Assembly (NCBI RefSeq): GCF_001305595.1
Contig: NZ_CP012401.1
Location: 2,553,001-2,617,000, forward strand
Origin: Azospirillum thiophilum
GTDB lineage: Bacteria > Pseudomonadota > Alphaproteobacteria > Azospirillales > Azospirillaceae
Direction of reading: 5' to 3'
Length of the DNA stretch: 64,000 nucleotides
Below, piece after piece: positions 28,325 to 36,092 of the stretch; positions within the stretch are counted from its first letter, which is position 1; each line of letters starts with the position of its first letter. The notes beneath the pieces were generated by a model. The model was given only the letters and a program-made list of their open reading frames with translations, made no database searches and had not been told where the DNA came from. Both the position numbers and the translations under genes were made by a program.

Positions 28325-28352
28325 GATTTACGCTATTCGGCCCGCGATTCAA
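28325..28352 (-). promoter_or_regulatory. Candidate sigma-70 promoter of the decarboxylase leader
   Basis: On the minus strand TTGAAT (28352-28347), a 16-base spacer and TAAATC (28330-28325) resemble a -35/-10 pair. The predicted start near 28319 coincides with the first stem of the leader. The 28353-28411 stretch further upstream holds no recognised feature. Confidence 0.45.
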
Positions 28353-28411
28353 GTGAAATTTTTAAGGCGAGAATGGGGCGGACCGGAGGACGTCAGGGCA
28401 TCGCCGCGATG

Positions 28412-29014
28412 TCAGGCTCGAACAGGGGGCTCGAACAGGGGAAAGCGCGCGGCGATGGGATCGCCGGTCGGGACGGCGACCCAGCCATCGGGACGGGTGA
28501 AGAACCGGATGGCGGTGAAGCGCGGCCGCGCCCCCATGTCGAACCAGTGCGGCGTCCCGGCGGGGATGCTCAGCAGGTCGCCGGCCTCGCACACGACGCG
28601 GAATACGCGGCGGTCGAGATGGATGTAGAAGGCGCCGGCCCCTTCGACGAAGGCGCGGGCCTCGTCCTCGCCGTGGGTATGCTCCTCCATGAACTTGGCC
28701 CGGAGGGCGGCCGAGCCCTCGGTCGCCGGGGTGATGCGCACGACGTCGACCGAGCCGAAGCGGCGTCCCGCCTTCATCCGGGCGATGGGGCCGGCATAGT
28801 CCAGCAGCACCGCGCCGGCATCGGCGTTGGCGTCGGCGTCAGCGTCAGCGGAAGCGGGCAGGGATGCGTCGATCGCCCAGCGCTCGAACAGGATGCCGAT
28901 GTGGGCGAGATGCCCGGCCATCAGGTCCGGATCGGCGGTGCTCAACTCCGGCCGGCGGGCATCGCTTTCCAGATAGACGGTCAGGTGACTCAACCCTGCG
29001 CACTCCAGCCGCAT
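28412..29014 (-). CDS. mtnD: Acireductone dioxygenase (ARD/ARD' family cupin)
   Basis: The 200-residue cupin belongs to the methionine-salvage dioxygenase family, which oxidises acireductone to the keto acid precursor of methionine (Fe form) or off-pathway products (Ni form). The metal ligands are visible as H112, H114, E118 and H156 in EEHTHGEDEAR and GTPHWFDMG. The length is about 20 residues above the usual size because of an Ala/Asp-rich insert at about 54-67. It starts at the ATG at 29014; a longer frame from 29131 lacks family similarity. No other salvage gene (mtnA, mtnB, mtnC) is in the window. The divergent or shared control with the MFS gene upstream is unclear. Confidence 0.85.
   Translation of the reverse strand: MRLECAGLSHLTVYLESDARRPELSTADPDLMAGHLAHIGILFERWAIDASLPASADADADANADAGAVLLDYAGPIARMKAGRRFGSVDVVRITPATEGSAALRAKFMEEHTHGEDEARAFVEGAGAFYIHLDRRVFRVVCEAGDLLSIPAGTPHWFDMGARPRFTAIRFFTRPDGWVAVPTGDPIAARFPLFEPPVRA
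28820..28850. repeat. Hexanucleotide repeat inside mtnD
   Basis: About five imperfect copies of a 6-bp unit (GCGTCG/GCGTCA type on the plus strand) encode alternating Ala-Asp in MtnD residues 56-66. The repeat keeps frame, so changes in copy number would only lengthen or shorten a loop. Confidence 0.7.
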
Positions 29015-29090
29015 CAATCCGGCAGAGCGTGACGCGAGATTGTTCGTGATGCAACGAGCCGAAGGACGTGTGTGACCGTTCGCCGCAATA

Positions 29091-30299
29091 TCAGCGGCTG
29101 CGCTGGAGCCCAGCCGTGACCGCAACCGCAATCACAAGCAGCAAGCCGACGAAGAGCGCGACTCCGGTCCAGCCATGGTCGTGCCAGAACAACCCGCCCA
29201 GCGTCCCGGCGAGCGTGGAGCCGACATAATAGCAGAACAGATAGATCGATGACGCCTGTCCGCGCGCCACCGCGGCCCGCCGGCCGATCCAGGCCGAGAC
29301 GATGGAATGGGCGCCGAAGAAGGCGAAGGTGAACAGGGCGATGCCGGGGGCGATGGCGAACAGGCTGTCGATCTCCAGCAGCGCCAGCCCGGCCACCATC
29401 AGGGCCACCGCCGCGGCCAGCGTGCGGTTGGAGCCGATGCGCCCCGACCAGCCGCCGAACAGCGGCGAGCTGACGACGCCGAAGCTGTAGACCAGGAACA
29501 CCGCGCCGACGATGGCCGGCCGCAGCTCGAACGGCGATTCGCTCAGGCGGAAGCCGATATAGTTGAAGACCGTGACGAAGCCACCCATCAGCAGGAAGCC
29601 CAGCGAGAACAGCCCAAGCAGCGCCGGATCGGTCAGCAACCCGCGCCATGCCCGCGCGAGCCCGCGCAATCCGGCGGCCCGGCGGATGAAATGGCGCGAC
29701 GGCGGCAGGGCCAGCCAGACGGTGATCCCGGCCGCCACCGCCAGCGCGCCCACCACCCCGACCGCGAGCCTCCAGGTGCCGAGGTCGGTGACGACGGCGG
29801 TCAGCACCCGGCCCGACATGCCGCCGATGGCGGTGCCGCCGATATAGAGCCCCATGGCGACGCCGGCCGATTTGGGGTCGACCTCTTCGGAGACATAGGC
29901 CATGGCGACGGCGGGCAGGCCGCTCAGCGCCAGCCCTTCGATCGCCCGCACCGCCAGGAAGCCATGCCAGTCCGGCATCAGCGCCCCGACGATGCCGAGC
30001 AGGCCGGCGGCGAGCAGGGCCGCCACCATCACCGGCTTGCGCCCGATCCCGTCGGAAATGGCGCCGGCCACCAGCAGCGCCCCGGCAAGGACGCCGGTGG
30101 TCAGCGACAGCGATAGGCTGGATTCGGCCGGCGTCACCCCGAACTCGCGCACGAAGTCGGGCAGCAGCGGCTGCACGCAATAGAGCGTGGCGAAGGTGGA
30201 GAAGCCGGCGACGAACAGGATTCGGCTGGCGCGGCGATAGGCGGGGGTGCCGGCCTGCAGATAGGCGGTGTCGGCACCGGTCTCGATCTCGTCGCGCAC
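29091..30299 (-). CDS. MFS transporter, YnfM-like drug/metabolite efflux family
   Basis: The 402-residue inner-membrane protein has twelve predicted helices and the MFS motif A as [13 protein letters not shown] in the loop between helices 2 and 3, with a second-half copy [13 protein letters not shown]. The family exports small molecules by proton antiport; the substrate cannot be read. The GTG at 30299 was chosen because GAGGAG lies eight bases upstream; the longest frame starts at 30329 without such a site. It lies 76 bp upstream of mtnD on the same strand and divergent from serS. Confidence 0.85.
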   Translation of the reverse strand: MRDEIETGADTAYLQAGTPAYRRASRILFVAGFSTFATLYCVQPLLPDFVREFGVTPAESSLSLSLTTGVLAGALLVAGAISDGIGRKPVMVAALLAAGLLGIVGALMPDWHGFLAVRAIEGLALSGLPAVAMAYVSEEVDPKSAGVAMGLYIGGTAIGGMSGRVLTAVVTDLGTWRLAVGVVGALAVAAGITVWLALPPSRHFIRRAAGLRGLARAWRGLLTDPALLGLFSLGFLLMGGFVTVFNYIGFRLSESPFELRPAIVGAVFLVYSFGVVSSPLFGGWSGRIGSNRTLAAAVALMVAGLALLEIDSLFAIAPGIALFTFAFFGAHSIVSAWIGRRAAVARGQASSIYLFCYYVGSTLAGTLGGLFWHDHGWTGVALFVGLLLVIAVAVTAGLQRSR

Positions 30300-30518
30300 G
30301 CCCTCGGCTCCTCGGCAAAATTGGCGCACCGGTCATTTGTGCGGCGCAAACCGGACATTGCCTTGCGCCGGCCGTCCCGTCCAACGGCCGGGGGACGGAG
30401 CGGCCATGCCGCCCGTGCAGGGCGCAGCCGGAAGGATGGGGCGACGGCCTTGCACTGGACCTTCGACGGGGGCCGCCGTATAACCAGTGCCCCACACAAT
30501 TCGTCGATGTCCCGAGCC

Positions 30519-31790
30519 ATGCACGACCTTCGCGCCATCCGTGAGAATCCCGAAGCCTTCGACCGCGGCCTTGGCCGCCGGGGATTGGCGCCGATGTCGT
30601 CGTCGCTGCTCGACCTCGACGGCCGCCGCCGCGCCGCGCAGACCCAGATGCAGGAGATGCAGGCCCGCCGGAACGAGGCGGCGAAGGAGATCGGCCTCGC
30701 CAAGCGCGAGGGCCGCGACGCCCAGCCGATCCTGGACGAGATGGCGGCCCTGAAGGACCGCCTGCCCCAGGTGGAGGAGGAGGAACGTGCGCTCGGCGCC
30801 GAGTTGGACACGCTGCTGGCGGGAGTGCCCAACATCCCGGCCGACGACGTGCCGGACGGCCCGGACGAGAGCGCCAACGTCGAGGTCCGCCGCTGGGGCA
30901 CCCCGCCGGACATCGCCAATCCCAAGCAGCATTACGAGCTGGGCGAAGCGCTCGGCCTGATGGATTTCGAGGCGGCGGCCCGCATGTCCGGCGCCCGCTT
31001 CACCGTGCTGAAGGGCGGACTTGCCCGGCTTGAACGGGCGCTCGCCGACTTCATGCTGGACATTCACACCGGCGAGCATGGCTTCACCGAGATCGCACCG
31101 CCGCTGATGGTGCGCGACAATGCGCTGTTCGGCACCGGCCAGTTGCCGAAGTTCGAGGAGGATCTGTTCAAGACCACCTCGTCCGACCATTACCTGATCC
31201 CGACCAGCGAGGTGCCGCTGACCAATCTGGTCAACGACCAGATCGTCGCGTCGGAGGAACTGCCGCTGCGCTACACCGCACTGACGCCGTGCTTCCGCGC
31301 CGAGGCGGGGTCGGCCGGGCGCGACACCCGCGGCATGATCCGCCAGCACCAGTTCTGGAAGGTGGAGATGGTCGCCATCACCACGCCGGAGCAGTCGGAG
31401 GACGAACACCAGCGCATGACCCGCTGTGCCGAGACGATCCTGGAGCGGCTGGGGCTCGCCTACCGCACCATCGTGCTGTGCACCGGCGACATGGGCTTCT
31501 CCTCGCGCAAGACCTTTGACGTCGAGGTGTGGCTGCCCGGCCAGAACGCCTACCGCGAGATCTCCAGCATTTCCAATTGCGGCGATTTCCAGGCGCGGCG
31601 GATGAAGGCCCGTTGCCGGCCGAAGGGCGAGAAGCAAACTCAGTTCGTCCACACCCTGAACGGATCGGGTGTGGCGGTCGGGCGCTGCCTGATCGCGGTG
31701 CTGGAGAACTACCAGCAGCCCGACGGTTCGATCCTGGTTCCGGAAGCGCTCCGCCCCTACATGCGCGGAGTGGAGAGGATTTCCATCTGA
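30519..31790 (+). CDS. serS: Seryl-tRNA synthetase
   Basis: The 423-residue class II synthetase charges tRNA-Ser. An N-terminal coiled-coil arm (about 25-105) that contacts the long variable arm of the tRNA leads into the catalytic core, with motif 2 around [20 protein letters not shown], the Ser-binding [16 protein letters not shown], and motif 3 [12 protein letters not shown]. The ATG at 30519 begins the standard [11 protein letters not shown] start; an in-frame ATG at 30507 is possible. The stop overlaps the surE start (TGATG). A TATAAC box at 30479-30484 with a weak TGGACC 17 bases upstream may be the promoter. Confidence 0.96.
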   Translation: MHDLRAIRENPEAFDRGLGRRGLAPMSSSLLDLDGRRRAAQTQMQEMQARRNEAAKEIGLAKREGRDAQPILDEMAALKDRLPQVEEEERALGAELDTLLAGVPNIPADDVPDGPDESANVEVRRWGTPPDIANPKQHYELGEALGLMDFEAAARMSGARFTVLKGGLARLERALADFMLDIHTGEHGFTEIAPPLMVRDNALFGTGQLPKFEEDLFKTTSSDHYLIPTSEVPLTNLVNDQIVASEELPLRYTALTPCFRAEAGSAGRDTRGMIRQHQFWKVEMVAITTPEQSEDEHQRMTRCAETILERLGLAYRTIVLCTGDMGFSSRKTFDVEVWLPGQNAYREISSISNCGDFQARRMKARCRPKGEKQTQFVHTLNGSGVAVGRCLIAVLENYQQPDGSILVPEALRPYMRGVERISI

Positions 31791-32572
31791 TGTTCGACCT
31801 GCCGCTCGACCTGTCCCGGACCCGCATCCTCGTCACCAACGACGACGGCATCCATGCCCAGGGATTGAAGGTCCTGGAAGCCATCGCGCGCGAGTTGTCC
31901 GACGACGTCTGGGTCGTCGCGCCGGAGATGGAGCAGTCGGCGGCCAGCCATTCGCTGACCATCAACCGGCCGCTGCGCCTGCGCAAGCTGGACGACCGCC
32001 GCTTCACCGTCGACGGCACGCCGACCGACTGCGTGCTGCTGGCGGTCAACCATGTGATGAAGGAGTCCCGGCCGACGCTGGTCCTGTCCGGCGTCAACCA
32101 GGGCTCCAACATCGGCGAGGACGTGACCTATTCCGGCACCATCGCCGCGGCGATGGAGGCGACGCTGCTGAACGTCCCGGCCATCGCCATGAGCCAGCAT
32201 TACGAGCAGGGCCAGCCGATCGACTGGTCCGCCGCCGCCGCCCATGGCGCCGACGTGGTCCGCAAGGCGGTGACGGTGGCCTGGCCGAAGAACGTCCTGC
32301 TGAACGTCAACTTCCCGTCCTGCCCGGCGGCGGAAGTGACCGGCATCCGGGTGGTCCGCCACGGCAAGCGCAAGATCGGCGACGAGCTTCTGGAACGCGT
32401 CGACCCGCGCGGCAAGCCCTATATCTGGATCGGCACGCTGCGCGGCGAGGCCGACGTTGCGGACGATACCGACATCCATGTCGTCTTCAACGGCGGCATC
32501 TCGGTGACGCCGGTCTATCTCGACCTCACCCACACCCCGACGCTGCAGACATTGAGGCAGGCTTTCGTGTGA
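31790..32572 (+). CDS. surE: 5'/3'-nucleotidase SurE
   Basis: The 260-residue metal-dependent phosphatase hydrolyses nucleoside monophosphates and short polyphosphates and is tied to stationary-phase survival. The metal site is visible as TNDDG (D18, D19), the Ser in QSAASHS near residue 45, and the Asn in SGVNQGSNIG near residue 105. The ATG overlaps the serS stop by one base, and pcm begins 4 bp before its own stop. The serS-surE-pcm-nlpD order is common in alphaproteobacteria. Confidence 0.95.
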   Translation: MFDLPLDLSRTRILVTNDDGIHAQGLKVLEAIARELSDDVWVVAPEMEQSAASHSLTINRPLRLRKLDDRRFTVDGTPTDCVLLAVNHVMKESRPTLVLSGVNQGSNIGEDVTYSGTIAAAMEATLLNVPAIAMSQHYEQGQPIDWSAAAAHGADVVRKAVTVAWPKNVLLNVNFPSCPAAEVTGIRVVRHGKRKIGDELLERVDPRGKPYIWIGTLRGEADVADDTDIHVVFNGGISVTPVYLDLTHTPTLQTLRQAFV

Positions 32573-33222
32573 CCTACAACCCGCGCAGGATCCGCTTGCT
32601 GATGGCCCTTCGCGGGGCCGGCGTCACCGACACCAAGGTGCTGGCGGCGATCGAGCGGGTGCCGCGCGAGCTGTTCGTCCCGGAGGCCTTCCAGGACCGG
32701 GCGTGGGAGGATGTGGCTCTGCCGATCGACCAGGGCCAGACCATCAGCCAGCCGCTGGTCGTCGGGCTGATGACCCAGGCGCTGGAGCTGCAGCCGCGGC
32801 ATCTGGTGCTGGAGGTCGGCACAGGCTCCGGCTATCAGGCGGCGGTGCTGGCCCGGCTCTGCCGCCGGGTCTTCACCATCGAGCGGCTGGAGCCGCTGCT
32901 GCGCGAGGCGGAGGCCCGGTTCCGGGCGCTAGATATCGGCAACATCACCACGCGGCTCGGCGACGGGACGCGCGGCTGGCCGGAGCAGGCGCCCTTCGCG
33001 CGCATACTGGTCACGGCGGCGGGCGGGCCGGAGCCGCCAAAAGACTTGACGGATCAACTCGCCGTTGGTGGTGTCATGCTCATTCCGCTCGGGGACGACC
33101 ACCGCGGCCAAAGGGTCGTGCGTTTCCGGCGCTCCGAAGCTGGCCTTATCCGGGAGGACCTGTGGCCCGTCCGTTTCGTTCCGCTGCTGTCCGACCCGCC
33201 GCAACAGGTCCGTTCCGCATGA
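32569..33222 (+). CDS. pcm: Protein-L-isoaspartate O-methyltransferase
   Basis: The 217-residue SAM-dependent enzyme methylates L-isoaspartyl residues to start repair of aged proteins. Motif I is LEVGTGSGYQAAVLA near 80-94, preceded by the family-typical PIDQGQTISQP, and the post-motif ILVTAAGGPEPP is near 145. It starts with GTG at 32569 overlapping surE by 4 bp and overlaps the following nlpD-like gene by 4 bp. The whole block is translationally coupled. Confidence 0.95.
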   Translation: MTYNPRRIRLLMALRGAGVTDTKVLAAIERVPRELFVPEAFQDRAWEDVALPIDQGQTISQPLVVGLMTQALELQPRHLVLEVGTGSGYQAAVLARLCRRVFTIERLEPLLREAEARFRALDIGNITTRLGDGTRGWPEQAPFARILVTAAGGPEPPKDLTDQLAVGGVMLIPLGDDHRGQRVVRFRRSEAGLIREDLWPVRFVPLLSDPPQQVRSA

Positions 33223-34490
33223 AACCCGTCCTCTCCGCCCTGGTCCTGTCCACCGCGGTGCTGGCGCTCGGCGCCTGCGAGCGCATCGGCGGGCTGGCGC
33301 CCTTCACCCATGTCGCCGAGGTGCCGGAGTCGGCCGGCGGCGCAATCACCGTGCAGAAGGGGGACAGCGCCTACAGCCTGTCGCGCCGCTACAATGTGCC
33401 GTTGCGCGACCTGATCGAGGCGAACCGGCTGGCGCCGCCCTACCGGCTGGATATCGGACAGCGGCTGGTGCTGCCCACCTCGCGCCAATACATCGTGCAG
33501 AAGGGCGACAGCCTCTACAGCATCTCGCGGATGCACAATGTCGATGTCAGCGAACTGACGCGGCTGAACAACCTCAGCCCGCCCTATGCGGTGCAGGTCG
33601 GCCAGCCGCTGCGCCTGCCGGGCAGCAACGACACCGGCGGGACCATGGTGGCTTCCGGCGGCGCCGTTCCACTGACGCCGCAAGGGGGGCAGCAGGGAAG
33701 CCCGCAGGGAGCGGCCGCCGGGCGCGGGTCGATCCAGGCCGCCGAACTGCCGCCGCCGTCCTCGAACGGATCCTCTAACGGTCCCTCGAACGCTCCCTCG
33801 GCCGGCGCCATTTCCGCCACGCCGCTGCCGCCGCCACCGAAGGCCGGCGCCGCGCCGGAGCCCGCGCCGGTCCAGCCGGCACCGGCTGCGGCCGGGGACG
33901 TGACCTATCAGCCGGGGCAGGGGCCGACCCTGCTGCGGCCGCCGGGCGCCAAGCCGTCCCCCGCGCCGATCCCGGCTCCCGCCGCCCCGCCGCAGGAGGT
34001 CGCCGCGGCGACCCCGCCGCCGAAACCGGATCCGAAGGCCGAGGTCGACGCCCCGCCGCCGCGCGGAAGCGCCCGGTTCCTGTGGCCGGTGAAGGGCAAG
34101 CTGATCTCCGGCTATGGGCCGAAGCCCGATGGCCTGCACAATGACGGGCTGAACATCGCGGCGGCCAAGGGCACCGCGGTGGTCGCCGCCGACAATGGCG
34201 TGGTCGCCTATGCCGGCAACGAGCTGCGCGGCTTCGGCAACCTGCTGCTGCTGAAACATGCCGACGGCTGGATCACCGCCTACGCCCACCTCGACAAGAT
34301 CGAGGTGGAGCGCGGCGCCACGGTGAAGCGTGGCCAGACCATCGCCCGGGTGGGCCAGACCGGCAGCGTCACCTCGCCGCAGCTCCATTTCGAGCTGCGC
34401 AAGGGAAGCCAGGCGGTCGACCCGTCCGACCAGATGGACCGTAAGGTCAGCGAAGGGGCTGCCCGAGGCGACCGGCCAGGTCCTGGATGA
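33219..34490 (+). CDS. nlpD: NlpD-like lipoprotein: two LysM domains and a degenerate M23 domain
   Basis: The 423-residue protein has a signal peptide with lipobox LGAC (C20), two LysM peptidoglycan-binding domains (about 43-86 and 90-134), a long Pro/Ala-rich linker and a C-terminal M23/LytM domain (about 288-405). The M23 zinc ligands are altered: the motif around H307 reads HNDGLN with N312 where Asp is expected, and the late HxH motif reads Q388-L-H390. As with E. coli NlpD and EnvC, it should therefore activate amidases rather than cut peptidoglycan. The last 44 bp overlap the convergent DUF815 gene. The position after pcm is the classic nlpD location. Confidence 0.88.
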   Translation: MKPVLSALVLSTAVLALGACERIGGLAPFTHVAEVPESAGGAITVQKGDSAYSLSRRYNVPLRDLIEANRLAPPYRLDIGQRLVLPTSRQYIVQKGDSLYSISRMHNVDVSELTRLNNLSPPYAVQVGQPLRLPGSNDTGGTMVASGGAVPLTPQGGQQGSPQGAAAGRGSIQAAELPPPSSNGSSNGPSNAPSAGAISATPLPPPPKAGAAPEPAPVQPAPAAAGDVTYQPGQGPTLLRPPGAKPSPAPIPAPAAPPQEVAAATPPPKPDPKAEVDAPPPRGSARFLWPVKGKLISGYGPKPDGLHNDGLNIAAAKGTAVVAADNGVVAYAGNELRGFGNLLLLKHADGWITAYAHLDKIEVERGATVKRGQTIARVGQTGSVTSPQLHFELRKGSQAVDPSDQMDRKVSEGAARGDRPGPG

Positions 34491-35316
34491 ACTGCCAGGC
34501 CACCCGGCCGGACCGGCTTCCGCGCGTGACCGACCACTCCACGGCCTCCGCGCGCAGCCGGTCGACCGGAACGTCCAGGCCGTAATGGCGGGCATAGCCC
34601 TCGATCATCGCGAAATAGGTGTCCTGGTCGCAGTTGTGGAAGCCGAGCCACAGCCCGAAACGGTCGGACAACGACACCTTCTCCTCCACCGCCTCCGCCG
34701 GGTTGATGGCGGTGGACCGCTCGTTCTCGATCATGTCGCGCGGCATCAGGTGGCGGCGGTTCGACGTCGCGTAGAACACCACATTGTCCGGGCGCCCCTC
34801 GATGCCGCCGTCCAGCACCGCCTTCAGCGACTTGTAATGTGCGTCGTCATGGTCGAAGGACAGGTCGTCGCAGAACAGGATGAAGCGGCGTGCTTCGCCC
34901 TTCAGCCGGGCCAGCAGGCGGGGCAGGGTGGGGATGTCCTCGCGGTGGATTTCCACCAGCGCCAGTTCGCCCGGCCGCTCGGCGCAGATCGCCGCATGGA
35001 CGGCCTTGACCAACGAGCTCTTGCCGGTGCCGCGCGCGCCCCACAGCAGGGCGTTGTTGGCCGGCAGGCCAGCGGTGAAACGGCGGGTGTTGTCCAGCAG
35101 GATCCCGCGCTGCCACTCGATGCCCTGCAGCAGCAGGATGTCGACCCGGTTGACCGCCGGTACCGGCTCCAGCCGGTCGGGGTCGGGATGCCAGACGAAG
35201 GCGTCGGCCGCGGTGAAGTCCAGCGGCTGCGCCTTCGGCGGGGCGATACGCTCCAGAGCCTCCGCGATGCGGGTCAGCAGGGGGACCAGCGCGTGCTCGG
35301 TGTTGAACTGCGACAT
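34447..35316 (-). CDS. DUF815 family AAA-type ATPase
   Basis: The 289-residue cytoplasmic protein has a Walker A motif in LLWGARGTGKSSLVKA, a Walker B-like FILFCDDLSFDHDD and the DUF815 signature FYATSNRRHLMPRDM, with an arginine-rich lid near the C-terminus. The family is common in proteobacteria but its substrate is not known to me. The ATG at 35316 starts the domain. Its 3' end overlaps nlpD by 44 bp. The 223-bp gap to yajC is a divergent promoter region. Confidence 0.85.
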   Translation of the reverse strand: MSQFNTEHALVPLLTRIAEALERIAPPKAQPLDFTAADAFVWHPDPDRLEPVPAVNRVDILLLQGIEWQRGILLDNTRRFTAGLPANNALLWGARGTGKSSLVKAVHAAICAERPGELALVEIHREDIPTLPRLLARLKGEARRFILFCDDLSFDHDDAHYKSLKAVLDGGIEGRPDNVVFYATSNRRHLMPRDMIENERSTAINPAEAVEEKVSLSDRFGLWLGFHNCDQDTYFAMIEGYARHYGLDVPVDRLRAEAVEWSVTRGSRSGRVAWQFIQDLAGRLGQPLR

Positions 35317-35452
35317 TATTCTCCGGACTTTTTTCTGGATGTTCCATGGAAAGTGCGCGACCGCGCAGCCATCTTTCCGACGCCTTCGCACGGTAACACA
35401 GCAGGGCAAGCGCACAAGCTGTGGCCGCCCCGCGGATTGTGCCGCATCACCA

Positions 35453-35480
35453 TTGCATCCCGGTCATGGGCGGCTATAGT
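35453..35480 (+). promoter_or_regulatory. Candidate promoter of yajC-secD-secF
   Basis: TTGCAT at 35453-35458, a 16-base spacer and TATAGT at 35475-35480 resemble a sigma-70 promoter. The predicted start is about 52 bases before the yajC ATG, and AAGGAG precedes that ATG. Confidence 0.5.
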
Positions 35481-35539
35481 CGCGGCGTCCCGGCGGAACG
35501 CCGATCCCGCGCGAGACCAAAACTCAAAGGAGCTTCCAG

Positions 35540-35965
35540 ATGTTCGTTTCGACGGCTTATGCACAGACGGCGGCGCCGGCTGGCGGCGGCGGTGACATGC
35601 TCGTCCAGTTTCTGCCGCTGATCCTGATCTTCATCGTCTTCTACTTCCTGCTGATCCGTCCGCAGCAGAAGAAGATGAAGGAGCATAAGGCCATGCTGTC
35701 GGCGATCCGCCGCGGCGACCGCGTCGTGACCGGCGGCGGCATCATCGGCATCGTCACCAAGGTCGGCGCCGACGAGGAGATCACCGTGGAGATCGCGGAG
35801 AATGTGCGCGTGCGCTGCCTGCGCTCCACCGTGAATCTGGTGCTAGCCAAGACCGAACCGGCCGGCAAGTCTGGCGGCGACGCCGCCCCGGCCGCCGAAG
35901 GCGAGGCCAAGCCGGTCGAGACGCCGGCAGCCGGCGGCATCGGCAAGCTGTTCGGCCGCAAGTAA
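35540..35965 (+). CDS. yajC: Preprotein translocase subunit YajC
   Basis: The 141-residue inner-membrane protein associates with SecDF and YidC. One membrane helix (about 18-40) with the family-typical FYFLLIRPQQKKMKEH follows a short periplasmic start, and a small domain with GDRVVTGGGIIG and EITVEIAENVRVR comes next. The C-terminal 45 residues are an Ala/Pro/Glu-rich tail longer than in E. coli. It heads the yajC-secD-secF set, 127 bp before secD. Confidence 0.95.
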   Translation: MFVSTAYAQTAAPAGGGGDMLVQFLPLILIFIVFYFLLIRPQQKKMKEHKAMLSAIRRGDRVVTGGGIIGIVTKVGADEEITVEIAENVRVRCLRSTVNLVLAKTEPAGKSGGDAAPAAEGEAKPVETPAAGGIGKLFGRK

Positions 35966-36092
35966 GCCGCGACCGGGCTCCTCCTTCCCCGCGGGCCAGC
36001 CCGAAGGCGCTTCCCGTCCGGGAGGCCGGCTGCCGTGCCAAAGCGGCGGACCGGTTTCCCGGACCGGGTGTGGAATCGGATTCGAGTGACGC

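Noticed and set aside
28362-29032. Plus-strand open frames opposite mtnD (for example 28316-29032)
   Set aside because: The minus-strand frame holds the full acireductone dioxygenase metal motif, so the plus-strand frames are shadows.
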